From the NCBI GenBank assembly GCA_902768975.1, contig CACXMZ010000001.1, forward strand, positions 105,939-169,938: 64,000 bases of DNA, written 5' to 3'. The DNA is from an uncultured Coriobacteriaceae bacterium. GTDB lineage: Bacteria > Actinomycetota > Coriobacteriia > Coriobacteriales > Eggerthellaceae. The position numbers were made by a program, and so were the translations under genes. Under the pieces are notes generated by a model that saw nothing but the letters and a program-made list of their open reading frames with translations, was not told where the DNA came from and did not search any database. Below, in pieces: positions 46,888 to 56,154 of the stretch (its first letter is position 1; each line of letters begins with the position of its first letter).

Positions 46888-47766
46888 TTAAGAAGTGCGT
46901 CCGTTGCCAAGCGAAAGTACCGCACGGGGAATATAGCTGATAAGGTCCTCGGGGGTGATAGCTATGCTCGTGAGATCTTCGGCCGCTAGGCGCCCTGCCC
47001 GCGCATGCAAGGTAGTGCCCAGCACGCAGGCATCAATAGGCTCGACACCCTGCGCCAGCAGAGCACCAATGATGCCCGCCAACACGTCGCCCGTGCCCGC
47101 CTTCGAAAGCGCCGCCGTTCCTTCGGTCATGCAATAGCAGTCTTCACCGTCTGAGATATAGGTATTCGGGCCCTTCAGAACGCAGCTTGCATGGTAGTAT
47201 CGCGCGAGTTCTTTGGCCAGCTCAACAGGGTCTTCCGTGGGAATGTTGTAGGTCTGAGCCAAGGTGACCGCTTCGCCAAAATGCGGCGTAATAATGGTTG
47301 GCAAGTTGTCTTTTTCGCGCGGTTCACATAGTGCATGAATCTTGCGAGCAGGAAGCATTTTCAAAGCCCCGCCGTCAACAAGCACAGGAGCCTTGCCACG
47401 CTTTAAAATCTGGCGCGTGACATTGGCAATATAGGGATCAGTTGCATCGAAACCGCACCCAAGCACATAGGCGCGCGGATGGCGGGCATCGGCACGCGGC
47501 ATCCAATGAGCGCTGTCCCATTCGCTCCACGCGCGCACCACCAAGGAAGGGGCATATATTTGCACGCGCTGGACAATGGAGTCTTCGACGTAAACTTCCG
47601 TGTAGCCCGCGCCTGCCCGCTGCCCTGCAAGCGAAGCCAAGCCGGCAGCACCTGGGTAGGCACGGCTGCCTACGACCAGGATTAAGCGCCCACGCGAATA
47701 CTTGTACAAGTTAGGCGTTGGATACGGCAGCAACTCCGCAAATACTTCGGGTGTATACTCGCGCAT
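46888..47766 (-). CDS. nnrD: ADP-dependent (S)-NAD(P)H-hydrate dehydratase
   Basis: NnrD repairs hydrated NAD(P)H. The 292-residue protein is a ribokinase-like fold: RLILVVGSRAYPGAAGLASLAGQRAGAGYTEV, a central VLGCGFDATD, and the catalytic GTAALSKAGTGDVLAGIIGALLAQG. The epimerase partner domain (NnrE) is not fused and is not in the window. It starts one base inside the acpS stop (TAATG). Confidence 0.92.
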   Translation of the reverse strand: MREYTPEVFAELLPYPTPNLYKYSRGRLILVVGSRAYPGAAGLASLAGQRAGAGYTEVYVEDSIVQRVQIYAPSLVVRAWSEWDSAHWMPRADARHPRAYVLGCGFDATDPYIANVTRQILKRGKAPVLVDGGALKMLPARKIHALCEPREKDNLPTIITPHFGEAVTLAQTYNIPTEDPVELAKELARYYHASCVLKGPNTYISDGEDCYCMTEGTAALSKAGTGDVLAGIIGALLAQGVEPIDACVLGTTLHARAGRLAAEDLTSIAITPEDLISYIPRAVLSLGNGRTS

Positions 47767-48587
47767 TAATGACTCTCCTCATCAAGCACTTCTGGCTCAT
47801 TGCCGCCCTGTAATGACAAGGCATCGTCTGCTTTGAAGCCGAGCCCTTCTTCATGGTCGGCATCAGGCGCAACATCAGGCACAGGCATTTCTGGAAGACT
47901 CCCTTCACGCGTGCCATCTTCGCGTTGCGTGGGCAAGTCGTCCAGAAGCGAACGCGCCTCCTTAAATTGCTTGGCAAGTTCTTCCATAGGGTCTACGCGC
48001 TCTTCGGCTACCCGTACAGATTCTGCGGTAATAGCCATGGCACATGCCACTGCTTCAGTATGTGTGTATGAAAGCGAAACGGGCACTTCACGCACACCCT
48101 GCTTGCGCGCCACTTCGGCCGCCTTGCGGTGCAGCTGCACCGAAGGGCGCCCGTATTGGTTGCGCACCACTTCCACGTCGGCCGGAGCAATGCCAAAGGC
48201 AAAGCCCGTGCCCAAAGCTTTAAGCACGGCTTCTTTGGCAGCGAAACGCGTAGCATAGTGCACGTGCGGATTGGCCGTAGCGTCGCAATAGGCGCGTTCT
48301 TCTTTGGTATACACGCGCACAACGAAACGAGGTGTGCGTGCCAGAATGCGCTTCATGCGCTCAATTTCAACCAGGTCAACACCCAGACCTACGCTGCCTT
48401 CCAATTCTGGCACAGGTAGGTCGGCTTCCATTTCATCTGCTGAAGCAGCGCTTTGTTCCGGCGTGGTTTCTGCTGAAGCAGCGTTTTGTTCTGGCTGCTC
48501 TGGTGCGCTCTGGGCTGAGCCTTGCGCTTCTTCTGACGCGCTAAGGTCTACGTTTTCTTCAGATATTTGTTCATTATTTTCTTCCAT
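47766..48587 (-). CDS. acpS: Holo-[acyl-carrier-protein] synthase with acidic tails
   Basis: AcpS transfers phosphopantetheine from CoA to acyl carrier protein. The catalytic ~120 residues lie at ~65-190: GVDLVEIERM, RFAAKEAVLKALGTGF and SLSYTHTEAVACAMA. The family is normally ~120-125 residues; this protein has 273 because of an acidic Glu/Ala/Ser/Gln-rich N-terminal stretch (~65 residues) and an acidic C-tail (~80). A TAGAAT box ends 7 bases before the ATG with no ribosome site, so the mRNA is probably leaderless. nnrD follows with a one-base overlap. Confidence 0.9.
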   Translation of the reverse strand: MEENNEQISEENVDLSASEEAQGSAQSAPEQPEQNAASAETTPEQSAASADEMEADLPVPELEGSVGLGVDLVEIERMKRILARTPRFVVRVYTKEERAYCDATANPHVHYATRFAAKEAVLKALGTGFAFGIAPADVEVVRNQYGRPSVQLHRKAAEVARKQGVREVPVSLSYTHTEAVACAMAITAESVRVAEERVDPMEELAKQFKEARSLLDDLPTQREDGTREGSLPEMPVPDVAPDADHEEGLGFKADDALSLQGGNEPEVLDEESH

Positions 48588-48686
48588 GTTTTCTATTCTA
48601 CCGTAGCGCGCGCAAAGAAAAGATAAGATTACAGAAGCACATTTTTAGCAGAAATATGTGTGGGGCATAATTGAGAAAAAGCACGT

Positions 48687-49247
48687 ATGGACGTACAAAA
48701 AACTGCACAACAGATATGCGAAATAGGCGCAAGGCTCTACAACAAGCAGCTTGTTGCTGCGGCAGAAGGCAATATTTCTGTGCGCACGGGCGAAAACGAA
48801 ATCCTTATAACACCTGCAGGTGTTTGCAAAGGGCGCATGAGTCCTTCTATGTTGTTGCGCTGCAATCTTCAGGGTGAAGCGCTTGAAAGCAACGCTGGCT
48901 ACCAGCCATCTTCTGAAATACGTATGCATCTGCGCGTATATCTTGACTGCCCTCATGCAAACGCGGTAGTGCATGCCCACCCGCCTGTAGCCACAGCCTT
49001 TTCTGTGCACAATACTGTGCTGAACAGCGAAGGATTGCCCAATCTTGCAAATAAACTTGATTCGGTGCCAGTATGCCCCTATGCCCGCCCTGGTACCGAA
49101 GAGGTGCCTGCAAGCATTGCGCCTTATCTTCCCACGCACCGTGCCTTACTCCTAGCAAAGCATGGCGCACCTACCTGGGCAGAAAACTTAGAGTGCGCCT
49201 ATAGCCTTATGGAATCCATAGAGCGCATTGCCAAAGGTCGCGCATAG
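48687..49247 (+). CDS. Class II aldolase/adducin-family protein
   Basis: The 186-residue protein has the class II aldolase pattern: AAAEGNISVRTGENEILITPAG, then the zinc site VVHAHPPVATAFS with its two histidines, and a later ALLLAKHGAPTWA histidine. This fits a fuculose-phosphate or ribulose-phosphate aldolase/epimerase-like enzyme of the short type. No sugar genes surround it, so the substrate is open. The ribosome site is weak. Confidence 0.87.
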   Translation: MDVQKTAQQICEIGARLYNKQLVAAAEGNISVRTGENEILITPAGVCKGRMSPSMLLRCNLQGEALESNAGYQPSSEIRMHLRVYLDCPHANAVVHAHPPVATAFSVHNTVLNSEGLPNLANKLDSVPVCPYARPGTEEVPASIAPYLPTHRALLLAKHGAPTWAENLECAYSLMESIERIAKGRA

Positions 49248-49251
49248 CGTT

Positions 49252-49863
49252 CTAGGCAACAGCAATAGCGTGATGCACAAAGTCATAGATGCGTGCAATA
49301 AATTCTTCGCGCGTAAACAAAGGTTTCTTGGCACCGTTAATGCAATACATGGCATCAACTACCACCATGCCCACTATGCTCGCAGCAGAAAATGTGGGGT
49401 CTATGTCTTTGCGAACCTGGCCCGCCTGCTGCCCTTGCTTAAGCTGCGTAGCAATTAAATCAATTAAGGCCTGAGCCGATTCGCGCACGCCGTCAGACCA
49501 TGCCCGGTCGCTTCGCCACATTTCTGTAGAAAATAGTTGCGCTAAGTCCTTCTGATTGTATAAGCGCGAAGCGAACACATCAAGCATGCCCATAAGAACA
49601 GCCTGAGGACTTTGCTCGCGTGCTACCAAGTCAAGGAATTCATTTTGAAGGAGCGCGAACTCCTGATCTAAGATGCTTGACGCCATCTCTTCTTTGCTCT
49701 TGAAGTGATAATAGGCAACGCCTTTAGACACACCAGCCTTGCGTACTATTTCATCTACCGTAGCTGAAGAAAAGCCCTTTTGCCCAATAACCTGCAATGC
49801 AGCATCAAGCAACGCCCGGCGTGTACGGTCGGCTTTTTTTAGTTTCTGCACAGCTTCTGACAT
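49252..49863 (-). CDS. TetR-family regulator of the ABC/YhgE operon
   Basis: The 203-residue protein has a TetR HTH (ATVDEIVRKAGVSKGVAYYHFKSKEEM) and a helical ligand domain. It is the third gene of the operon ABC ATPase - YhgE/Pip - TetR, 27 bases after the membrane gene. Two TGAC-N6-GTCA sites surround the operon promoter, so autorepression is likely. Confidence 0.87.
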   Translation of the reverse strand: MSEAVQKLKKADRTRRALLDAALQVIGQKGFSSATVDEIVRKAGVSKGVAYYHFKSKEEMASSILDQEFALLQNEFLDLVAREQSPQAVLMGMLDVFASRLYNQKDLAQLFSTEMWRSDRAWSDGVRESAQALIDLIATQLKQGQQAGQVRKDIDPTFSAASIVGMVVVDAMYCINGAKKPLFTREEFIARIYDFVHHAIAVA

Positions 49864-49890
49864 GTTAACAACTCCTGTTCAAGCACTACT

Positions 49891-52761
49891 TTAGCCCAAT
49901 TGCAAAACGGGGTGCAAATCCGACATGGAAACCATGCGCTTGCGATGCGCGGTTGCCGCCGTAATGAAAAAGCTGGCTAAACCAAACAGGCATAAAACGC
50001 CCACGCTGCTTGCAACCACACCCATGTCGGTGCCAGTCATAATCTGACGCATACCAGACACAACATAGGTCATAGGAATATAGGGGTTAATTGTCTGGAA
50101 GAATGCAGGCGTTTGTTCTATAGGGAAGGTACCTGCAGCACTTGTTAATTGCAGCATAAGCAAAATGATAGAGATAAATTTTCCAGGGAACCCAAAGGCG
50201 GCCATAAGCATTTGCATAAGAGCAGCGAAAACCAATGCGGTAAGAATGCCAAAGGCATAGTAGAGCACCACATTGTCTATCTGCAATTTAAGACCAAACT
50301 GCAGCACCACCAGCAGCAACAGCACCTGTACTACGCTTAACAGCGCCATAGGCATATAGTTTGCAAAGGCCACAATAGCAGGATTGCCACCTGAAAGAAT
50401 AAGGCGCTTGTCCAATGGCTTGAACACGAAGGTTCCCATAAGGGCACCTACCCATAAACCAAGTGCAATAAAGTATGGTGCAAAACCCGTGCCGTAATTC
50501 TTCACTTCAGACATATAGGTGTCTTTAAGTTGAACAGGCGAAGCCATTACTTCAGCTTTTTCTAAAGTATGAGAAACGCGCATGCTTCCTGCACCGTCGG
50601 CTAAACCGTGTGCAAGTTCGTCTGAACCGTCAAGCGCAGTTTTTAGGCCCTTAGTTAACTCCGCCGATCCATCGTGAAGTTTTTCGGCACCGTCTTCAAT
50701 TTTACCCGCACCGTCAAAAGCACTTTGTGCACCTTCGGAAAGCTTAGCTGCCCCTGTATCAAGTTGAACAGTGCCGCCATAGAGCGTGGCACTTCCTTCA
50801 CTAAGCTTGGTAGCCCCGTCTGCAGCAAGGTCTATGGCGCCCTTCAAGGTTTTCGCTCCACCAGAAAGGGTTGCTGTACCATCGTAGAGCTGACTGGCAC
50901 CCGTCGTTATCTGCGTGACGCCATTGTTTACGTCCGTGGCACCATTCGCAACGCTTGCAGACCCCTCCACAATGCTTTCCATATTGGAATCAATTTGAGC
51001 CGCGCCGTCATCAATCTGCACAATAGCATCGCGCAGCACTGGGGCCTGTTCAACGAGCGGCATGACTTGCGCACTAAAGCTTGAATAGCCACCCTGAAGT
51101 TGTGCAAGACCGCCAAGCAAGCTGCCCTGTGTGCTTGTATTGCCAATGCTTGCGACAGCGGTGTCCAGCCCAGAAGCAATCTGGCCTGCTGCATTGCTCG
51201 CCGTTATTAAGCTTTCACTGGCGCTTGTTTGTAGCTGAGACAAACCGTCGTCTATCTGCTGAAGACCCATGTCCATAGCACCGTCAGACGCAAGGCCCGC
51301 GTTTACCTGCCCCAGGCCCGCGTTTACCGCTGTAATAGTTGCAGAAGCGCCACCCTGGTTCGCGTCTAAAAGAGCTATTGCCTTTCCCAGAGCAGCCTTG
51401 GACTGGTCGTCGAGACCTTCCGTATTAAGAGCCGAAAGATACTGAAGAGCGCCATCAACCTGCTGCTGCGCGCCACTCAGTCCCGCCTGAGCCTGGTCAA
51501 GACCTTCTGCTGCTGCTTGGCGCCCTGCCTGTACTTGTGAAACACCACCCTGCAGCTGCGCTACCCCATTGTCAATAGCGCTGGTATCTGCCAAGGCTGC
51601 AGAAAGCTGTCCAGCTGCTGCTGCCGCATAGGAAAGACCGCTTCCCTCTTCGGCGCTTCCTTTCAACTGGGTAAGCCCCGCAACAACTGCATCAAGCCCG
51701 CTACTTATTTGTGTCGACCCGTCCTGTGCTGTTTGAACTGTTTCTTTGGTCGGAAGTTGCTTGGTACTTTCTCGCAGTTGTTTGGTTCCTGCCGCAAGCG
51801 TGGACGTGCCCTGATTCTTCAGTTGCTTTGCCCCTGAAGATAATGTAGCTGCCCCTTCTGCAAGCGAACTGGTCCCGCTGGAAAGTGTCTTTGTTCCTGA
51901 AGCTAAAGATTGCGCTCCTGAATTTAAGCCGATTGCGCCATTTGCAAGAGTTGTAGCACCTGACTGAAGTTTAGCTGCACCATCCGCCAAATCTTGTGCT
52001 CCGCTGTTTAATGTACCTGCGCCTTCCTTAAGCGTGCTTGCACCTGTTTGCAAGCTAGAAGCACCACTGCTTAACTCGCCAAGTCCATCTGTAAGATCTG
52101 ATGCTCCATCATGCAAGGTTGCAAGGTTAGTAGTTATTTCGTTGCTGCCGTCTTCGGCACTTTTTAAACCATCTTCCAATTCCCCTGCGCCGTCTGCGGC
52201 ATTTTCAAGGCTTGTTGCTCCATCATTGACTTTTCCGAATACGGTTTCCCAATACTCCTGCGCTACCGTGTCGCTTACCTGTTGGCGCACTTCCTTCCAA
52301 ACCGTGCGCCCAATCTGGCTGGCAAGCATATTTTTTGTTTCGTTATATTCAACAACAAGCTGTGCGGCAGTTGGGTCGTCGGTATCGGCAGAAGCTATAG
52401 ATTCAGTAAAGTTTTCTGGAATGGTACAGGTCATATAGTAAGTGCCTTTTTCCAAACCCTGTTGTGCTTCTTCAGCACTTACAAAATTCCAGCCTAAACC
52501 ATTGTCGTTGTCGCTCAGGCGTTCAACCACGTCTTCACCAACCACACGAAATTCCCCGTTAACCTGCGCGCCTTTGTCTTCATTCACTACCGCAACAGGT
52601 ACGGTATTTAATTGTTCATAGGGGTCCAAAAAAGCGAACAAATAAAGCGCACCATACAAAAGAGGAATAACTGAAATCGCAATCATGGCAACCTTAATTG
52701 CAGTACTTGCAGTAGTGTTGCGAATTTCAGCATGGGCAAATTTAAGACCTTTAAATGCCAT
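49891..52761 (-). CDS. YhgE/Pip-type ABC-2 membrane protein with long heptad-repeat stalk
   Basis: The 956-residue protein has an N-terminal membrane helix followed by the Pip/YhgE domain (PVAVVNEDKGA), a very long extracellular stalk (~190-760) built from short repeats of the GAxxLxxG type (for example GASTLKEGAGTLNSG), and a C-terminal ABC-2-like membrane block of about six helices. Phage-infection protein homologs have this plan. With the adjacent ATPase it looks like an exporter or envelope-stress machine. It starts immediately after the ATPase stop (TAA then ATG). Confidence 0.88.
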   Translation of the reverse strand: MAFKGLKFAHAEIRNTTASTAIKVAMIAISVIPLLYGALYLFAFLDPYEQLNTVPVAVVNEDKGAQVNGEFRVVGEDVVERLSDNDNGLGWNFVSAEEAQQGLEKGTYYMTCTIPENFTESIASADTDDPTAAQLVVEYNETKNMLASQIGRTVWKEVRQQVSDTVAQEYWETVFGKVNDGATSLENAADGAGELEDGLKSAEDGSNEITTNLATLHDGASDLTDGLGELSSGASSLQTGASTLKEGAGTLNSGAQDLADGAAKLQSGATTLANGAIGLNSGAQSLASGTKTLSSGTSSLAEGAATLSSGAKQLKNQGTSTLAAGTKQLRESTKQLPTKETVQTAQDGSTQISSGLDAVVAGLTQLKGSAEEGSGLSYAAAAAGQLSAALADTSAIDNGVAQLQGGVSQVQAGRQAAAEGLDQAQAGLSGAQQQVDGALQYLSALNTEGLDDQSKAALGKAIALLDANQGGASATITAVNAGLGQVNAGLASDGAMDMGLQQIDDGLSQLQTSASESLITASNAAGQIASGLDTAVASIGNTSTQGSLLGGLAQLQGGYSSFSAQVMPLVEQAPVLRDAIVQIDDGAAQIDSNMESIVEGSASVANGATDVNNGVTQITTGASQLYDGTATLSGGAKTLKGAIDLAADGATKLSEGSATLYGGTVQLDTGAAKLSEGAQSAFDGAGKIEDGAEKLHDGSAELTKGLKTALDGSDELAHGLADGAGSMRVSHTLEKAEVMASPVQLKDTYMSEVKNYGTGFAPYFIALGLWVGALMGTFVFKPLDKRLILSGGNPAIVAFANYMPMALLSVVQVLLLLVVLQFGLKLQIDNVVLYYAFGILTALVFAALMQMLMAAFGFPGKFISIILLMLQLTSAAGTFPIEQTPAFFQTINPYIPMTYVVSGMRQIMTGTDMGVVASSVGVLCLFGLASFFITAATAHRKRMVSMSDLHPVLQLG

Positions 52762-53499
52762 TTATGCCACCTCGCATCCATGCGCAGGAACGAACTTGGA
52801 TGCTCCGTCTTTTTCTATATAGAAGGCAGCATCTGCCATAGCGGCTAAATCTCTTTCAAGCACACCGACCAAGATAGTAACGTTGCGCGTGCGTGCCATG
52901 GTGTGAAGCCGCTTCATAAGGTGGATTGATTGCTCTTTAGTTAAGCCGCTTTCAATGTCGTCGACCGCAATAATATCTGGATGCCCTACCCAAGCAAGTT
53001 GCACCCCTAAAGCCACAAGTTGTTCGCGGTTCAGACTACCTATGCGCATATCTGCTATATCCATTAAGTTCCATTCGCGCAGGTATGCATCTATTTCTTC
53101 ACGTCTAGACTTACGCCCCCAAAGTTCGAATTCAGCGGCAATAGCATTGCGCACTTTTTGATTTTCAGAAAGGTCATTGAGGCCTTCAAAAAGAGCGAGC
53201 CCGATTCTTCTGTGCACCTTGCCTGCACGTAGGGGCATTTTATAACCAAGTATTTCAAGCTTGCCCTTCGTGAACAGCATGCGACCAGCTAAGGTTAGAA
53301 GCAGAGCCGTTTTACCAGAGCCATTACGCCCACGAACAGCAAATACCTGCCCCTGCATCACTTCAAGGGACACATTGCTATAGGGCACTCCAATAAGATT
53401 ATTAAGTTCAAGACCTTCAGCCTTAATAATGCTTGTACCAGGGGCGAAAGGTTCAACCTTAGCTCCATGAATAACCCGCTTTGCTTTCTGCACGGCCAT
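52762..53499 (-). CDS. ABC-type ATPase with degenerate signature, partner of YhgE
   Basis: The 245-residue protein has a good Walker A (GRNGSGKTALL), but the signature LSGGQ reads LNREQ and Walker B reads IIAVDDIE, with Asp where the catalytic Glu normally sits. It is therefore a divergent ABC ATPase; slow ATP hydrolysis or a regulatory role is possible. The ATG at 53499 has an AAGGAG site 5 bases away; a GTG lies two codons upstream. It is the first gene of the operon with yhgE-like and tetR. Confidence 0.85.
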   Translation of the reverse strand: MAVQKAKRVIHGAKVEPFAPGTSIIKAEGLELNNLIGVPYSNVSLEVMQGQVFAVRGRNGSGKTALLLTLAGRMLFTKGKLEILGYKMPLRAGKVHRRIGLALFEGLNDLSENQKVRNAIAAEFELWGRKSRREEIDAYLREWNLMDIADMRIGSLNREQLVALGVQLAWVGHPDIIAVDDIESGLTKEQSIHLMKRLHTMARTRNVTILVGVLERDLAAMADAAFYIEKDGASKFVPAHGCEVA

Positions 53500-53513
53500 A
53501 CGCACTCCTTTTT

Positions 53514-53587
53514 CGACTATTCAGTCAGTTTTTTAGAAGTATAAAACGCTGCAAAAACCAAGGCAAGAAAAAGTGACCAAACAGTCA
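53514..53587 (-). promoter_or_regulatory. Promoter with two TetR-like operators for ABC/YhgE/TetR operon
   Basis: On the minus strand TTGCCT (53566-53561) and TATACT (53543-53538) are 17 bases apart. TGACCAAACAGTCA (53574-53587) lies just upstream of the -35, and a near copy with one mismatch (53514-53527) lies downstream of the -10. Both fit TGAC-N6-GTCA, flanking the promoter. The encoded TetR is the likely binder. Confidence 0.7.
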
Positions 53588-53627
53588 GTTTTGTCACAAA
53601 GCTGTCATTTTTAGGTCACAATAGCAA

Positions 53628-53651
53628 CAAGGCTCTCCGAAGAGAGCCTTG
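53628..53651 (-). terminator. Strong hairpin after the EF-G-like gene
   Basis: CAAGGCTCTC (53628-53637) and GAGAGCCTTG (53642-53651) form a perfect 10-bp stem with a CGAA/TTCG loop. On the minus strand it is followed by TTGCTATTG. It lies ~115 bases after the EF-G-like stop and just before the ABC promoter. Confidence 0.65.
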
Positions 53652-53727
53652 CTTGATACTACCTTTGGTACACAAGAAATAAAACAAGGGGCTAGAGTAA
53701 AGCGTTTTAAGCTCGCAGCGGCGAGTA

Positions 53728-53755
53728 GTTCCGCCGGCTGTTAAGCCGGCGGAAC
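53728..53755 (-). terminator. 12-bp GC-rich hairpin right after the EF-G-like stop
   Basis: GTTCCGCCGGCT (53728-53739) pairs perfectly with AGCCGGCGGAAC (53744-53755). On the minus strand the T-run precedes rather than follows the hairpin, so it may be an mRNA-stabilising 3' hairpin more than a standard terminator. Confidence 0.5.
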
Positions 53756-53765
53756 AAAAAACTAA

Positions 53766-55835
53766 TTAGCCTTGGTTACGACTTGCCTGATATTCGTCGA
53801 CTAGCTTCTGCTGTACGTCGCCAGGTGCCTGTTCGTAGCCGTTAATTACATAGGTGTACGAACCGTTGCCGCGCGTCATGGAACGCAGGTCGCGCGTGTA
53901 GTTCACGATTTCGGCGTAAGGCACACGCACCACGATGACGGTTTCGCCCGGCTCTTCGCCCGATTCAGAACCCATAATGCGACCACGACGTGTGGGCAGG
54001 TCGCCCATAACCGCGCCAGCAAATTCTTCGGTCACGGTCACGCGCATGTCGGCCATAGGTTCGAGGATGACAGGGTCAGCCTTTTCGCATGCGGCACGGA
54101 AGCCAATGCGGGCAGCCGTCTTAAATGCCATTTCGTTCGAGTCTACCGAGTGGTAGGAACCGTCGTAGCAGGCGCACTTGATATCCACCATGGGGTAACC
54201 CGCGATGAAGCCTTCAAGCATGGCGTCTTGAACGCCCTTGTCCACGGCAGGAATAAGGCCACCAGGAATAGCGCCGCCCTTGATTTCGTCGATGAATTCA
54301 TAGCCAGCGCCGGGATTGGGCTCGAGGCGCAAGTAGCAGTCGCCGAACTGGCCGCTGCCACCGGTCTGCTTCTTGTGGCGACCCTGAGCTTCAGCCGTCT
54401 TGCGAATGGTTTCACGGTAAGGAATACGCACGGGCTTGAGTTCAGCTTCCACACCCGTGGAGTCCTTCAGGCGCGTAAGCAGCGTGTTCACCTGTTCGTC
54501 GCCCATGGCATAGATGAGCGTCTGATGGGTTTCTTCGCTGCGGTTAATCTTAATCGTAGGATCGGCGTCGGCCGCACGTGCCAGGAAGGTGCCCAGCTTG
54601 TCTTCTTCCTTCTTGTCCTTGGCTTCAATGGCCACGGCATACAGAGGCACAGGCAGTTCCATGGGTTCGAGTTCCAGCTTGCCGTCGCTCGAAAGCGTGT
54701 CGCCCACGCGCGCACTGTCCAGCTTCGGGATAACAATAATGTCGCCCGCCTTGGCAGACTTCACTTCGGTGGACTCCTTGCCCATCATAACGAGGAGCTT
54801 GCCAATACGTTCCTTGTCGCCCGTGCGGGAATTGATGAGGTCCTGGCCGGGTTCTAACACGCCCGTGAGCACCTTGATGTAGCTCAGGCGGCCCACAAAG
54901 GCGTCGGTCGTGGTCTTGAATACGAAGCCAGCAGGGCTGCCCGTTTCGTCGATGGCGCACTTTTCGCCGTTGGTCAGGGCATAGGCGGCATGCTCACGCG
55001 GGTGCGGGAAGAAGGTGGCGATGTCTTCCATAAGGCCCTGAATGCCCTGCTTAATAATGGTTGAACCCACATACACCGGCACCAGCAGCTCCTGGTTGAT
55101 GGCGTCATGGATGCACTTTTCGATTTCTTCCTGGCTCAGCTCTTCGCCGTCCAGGTATTTCATCATAAGCTCTTCGTCGGCTTCCGCCACGGCGTCTACC
55201 AGCTGTTCGCGTGCGGTGTTGGCACGGTCGGCATAGTCGGCCGGAATGTCTTCCACGCGCTCTTCCGTGTCGGACTCGCCAAAGTAGCGCGCCTTCATGC
55301 GCACCACGTCGATAACGCCCTTAAAGTCTGATTCCTGGCCAATGGGAATGGTCAGCGGTGTGACGCGCTTCCCGAAACGAGCCTGCAAGGCAACGAGCGC
55401 ACTGTCGAAGTCGGCGTGTTCACGGTCAATGTGGTTAATGAAGATAGCACCCGAGATTTTCATCTTCTTGGCTTCTTTCCACAGCTTGGTGGTCATGACC
55501 TGGGGGCCGTCCACCGCGTCGACCACGAACAAGGCAGTTTCAGCTGCGTACATAGTGGCGATAGTGTCGCCAATAAAGTCGGGCGAACCCGCCGTGTCGA
55601 GCAAGTTGATCTTGTAGTCCTTGTAAGGAATAGGTGCAACAGAAGTGCTGATGGTGAACTTACGGCGGATTTCTTCGTCGTCGTAGTCCAGGTAGCTCTT
55701 GCCGTCATGGGTTGTGCCCATGCGAGGTGTCTTGCCAGAAACAAACAGCATGGCTTCCGCCAATGAAGTCTTTCCGGCGCCGTCCTGGCCGACGAGGGCA
55801 ATGTTGCGTACGTGCTCAGAAGTAGGAGCAGCCAT
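53766..55835 (-). CDS. Elongation factor G-like GTPase (EF-G2 type)
   Basis: The 689-residue protein has GTPase motifs GQDGAGKTSL (G1), DTAGSPDF (G3) and NHID in place of NKxD (G4), then EF-G domains II-V with QGRHKKQTGGSGQFGD and a C-terminal TRGNGSYTYVINGYEQAP. It belongs to the EF-G-like paralogs (TetM/EF-G2 side), not the main translocase. Such proteins may act on stalled or hibernating ribosomes. The ATG at 55835 is chosen over an upstream TTG. It stands alone between hairpins and a 320-base gap. Confidence 0.9.
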   Translation of the reverse strand: MAAPTSEHVRNIALVGQDGAGKTSLAEAMLFVSGKTPRMGTTHDGKSYLDYDDEEIRRKFTISTSVAPIPYKDYKINLLDTAGSPDFIGDTIATMYAAETALFVVDAVDGPQVMTTKLWKEAKKMKISGAIFINHIDREHADFDSALVALQARFGKRVTPLTIPIGQESDFKGVIDVVRMKARYFGESDTEERVEDIPADYADRANTAREQLVDAVAEADEELMMKYLDGEELSQEEIEKCIHDAINQELLVPVYVGSTIIKQGIQGLMEDIATFFPHPREHAAYALTNGEKCAIDETGSPAGFVFKTTTDAFVGRLSYIKVLTGVLEPGQDLINSRTGDKERIGKLLVMMGKESTEVKSAKAGDIIVIPKLDSARVGDTLSSDGKLELEPMELPVPLYAVAIEAKDKKEEDKLGTFLARAADADPTIKINRSEETHQTLIYAMGDEQVNTLLTRLKDSTGVEAELKPVRIPYRETIRKTAEAQGRHKKQTGGSGQFGDCYLRLEPNPGAGYEFIDEIKGGAIPGGLIPAVDKGVQDAMLEGFIAGYPMVDIKCACYDGSYHSVDSNEMAFKTAARIGFRAACEKADPVILEPMADMRVTVTEEFAGAVMGDLPTRRGRIMGSESGEEPGETVIVVRVPYAEIVNYTRDLRSMTRGNGSYTYVINGYEQAPGDVQQKLVDEYQASRNQG

Positions 55836-56154
55836 AAATACCACCAACTTTCGTGTCTTGGCGGTCCGCTTGAAGTGTGTTTAAGCTGCGTTTGAACGAA
55901 CCTTTTCTACCGATGAAAAGCTGCCCCCTAGTGTACCTTAAAAATGCACTTCTTAAGCTGGGAAGATGTAAGTATTTTGTACGTAGTGCACCCACGTGCG
56001 CAAGCGTGTACCATAGCGCAATTGAATTGGAAGAAATGCCGCACAAGAAAGGCTGTGCGGTACCCAACATGGCAAAATAGGCGAAGGCAAACGGTAGAAA
56101 GAAAGGCGCAAACGCTAGGCAAAGGGAAGGCCCACTTAAGATAGCTGCAACACT
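55836..56154. other. Divergent intergenic region with a hairpin
   Basis: This gap separates the EF-G-like gene from the TRIC gene. It holds CCGCACA/TGTGCGG (56039-56060), a 7-bp hairpin with an 8-base loop, and a TAAGAT box at 56137-56142, 12 bases before the TRIC start, which has no ribosome site. I see no credible ORF. Confidence 0.4.
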
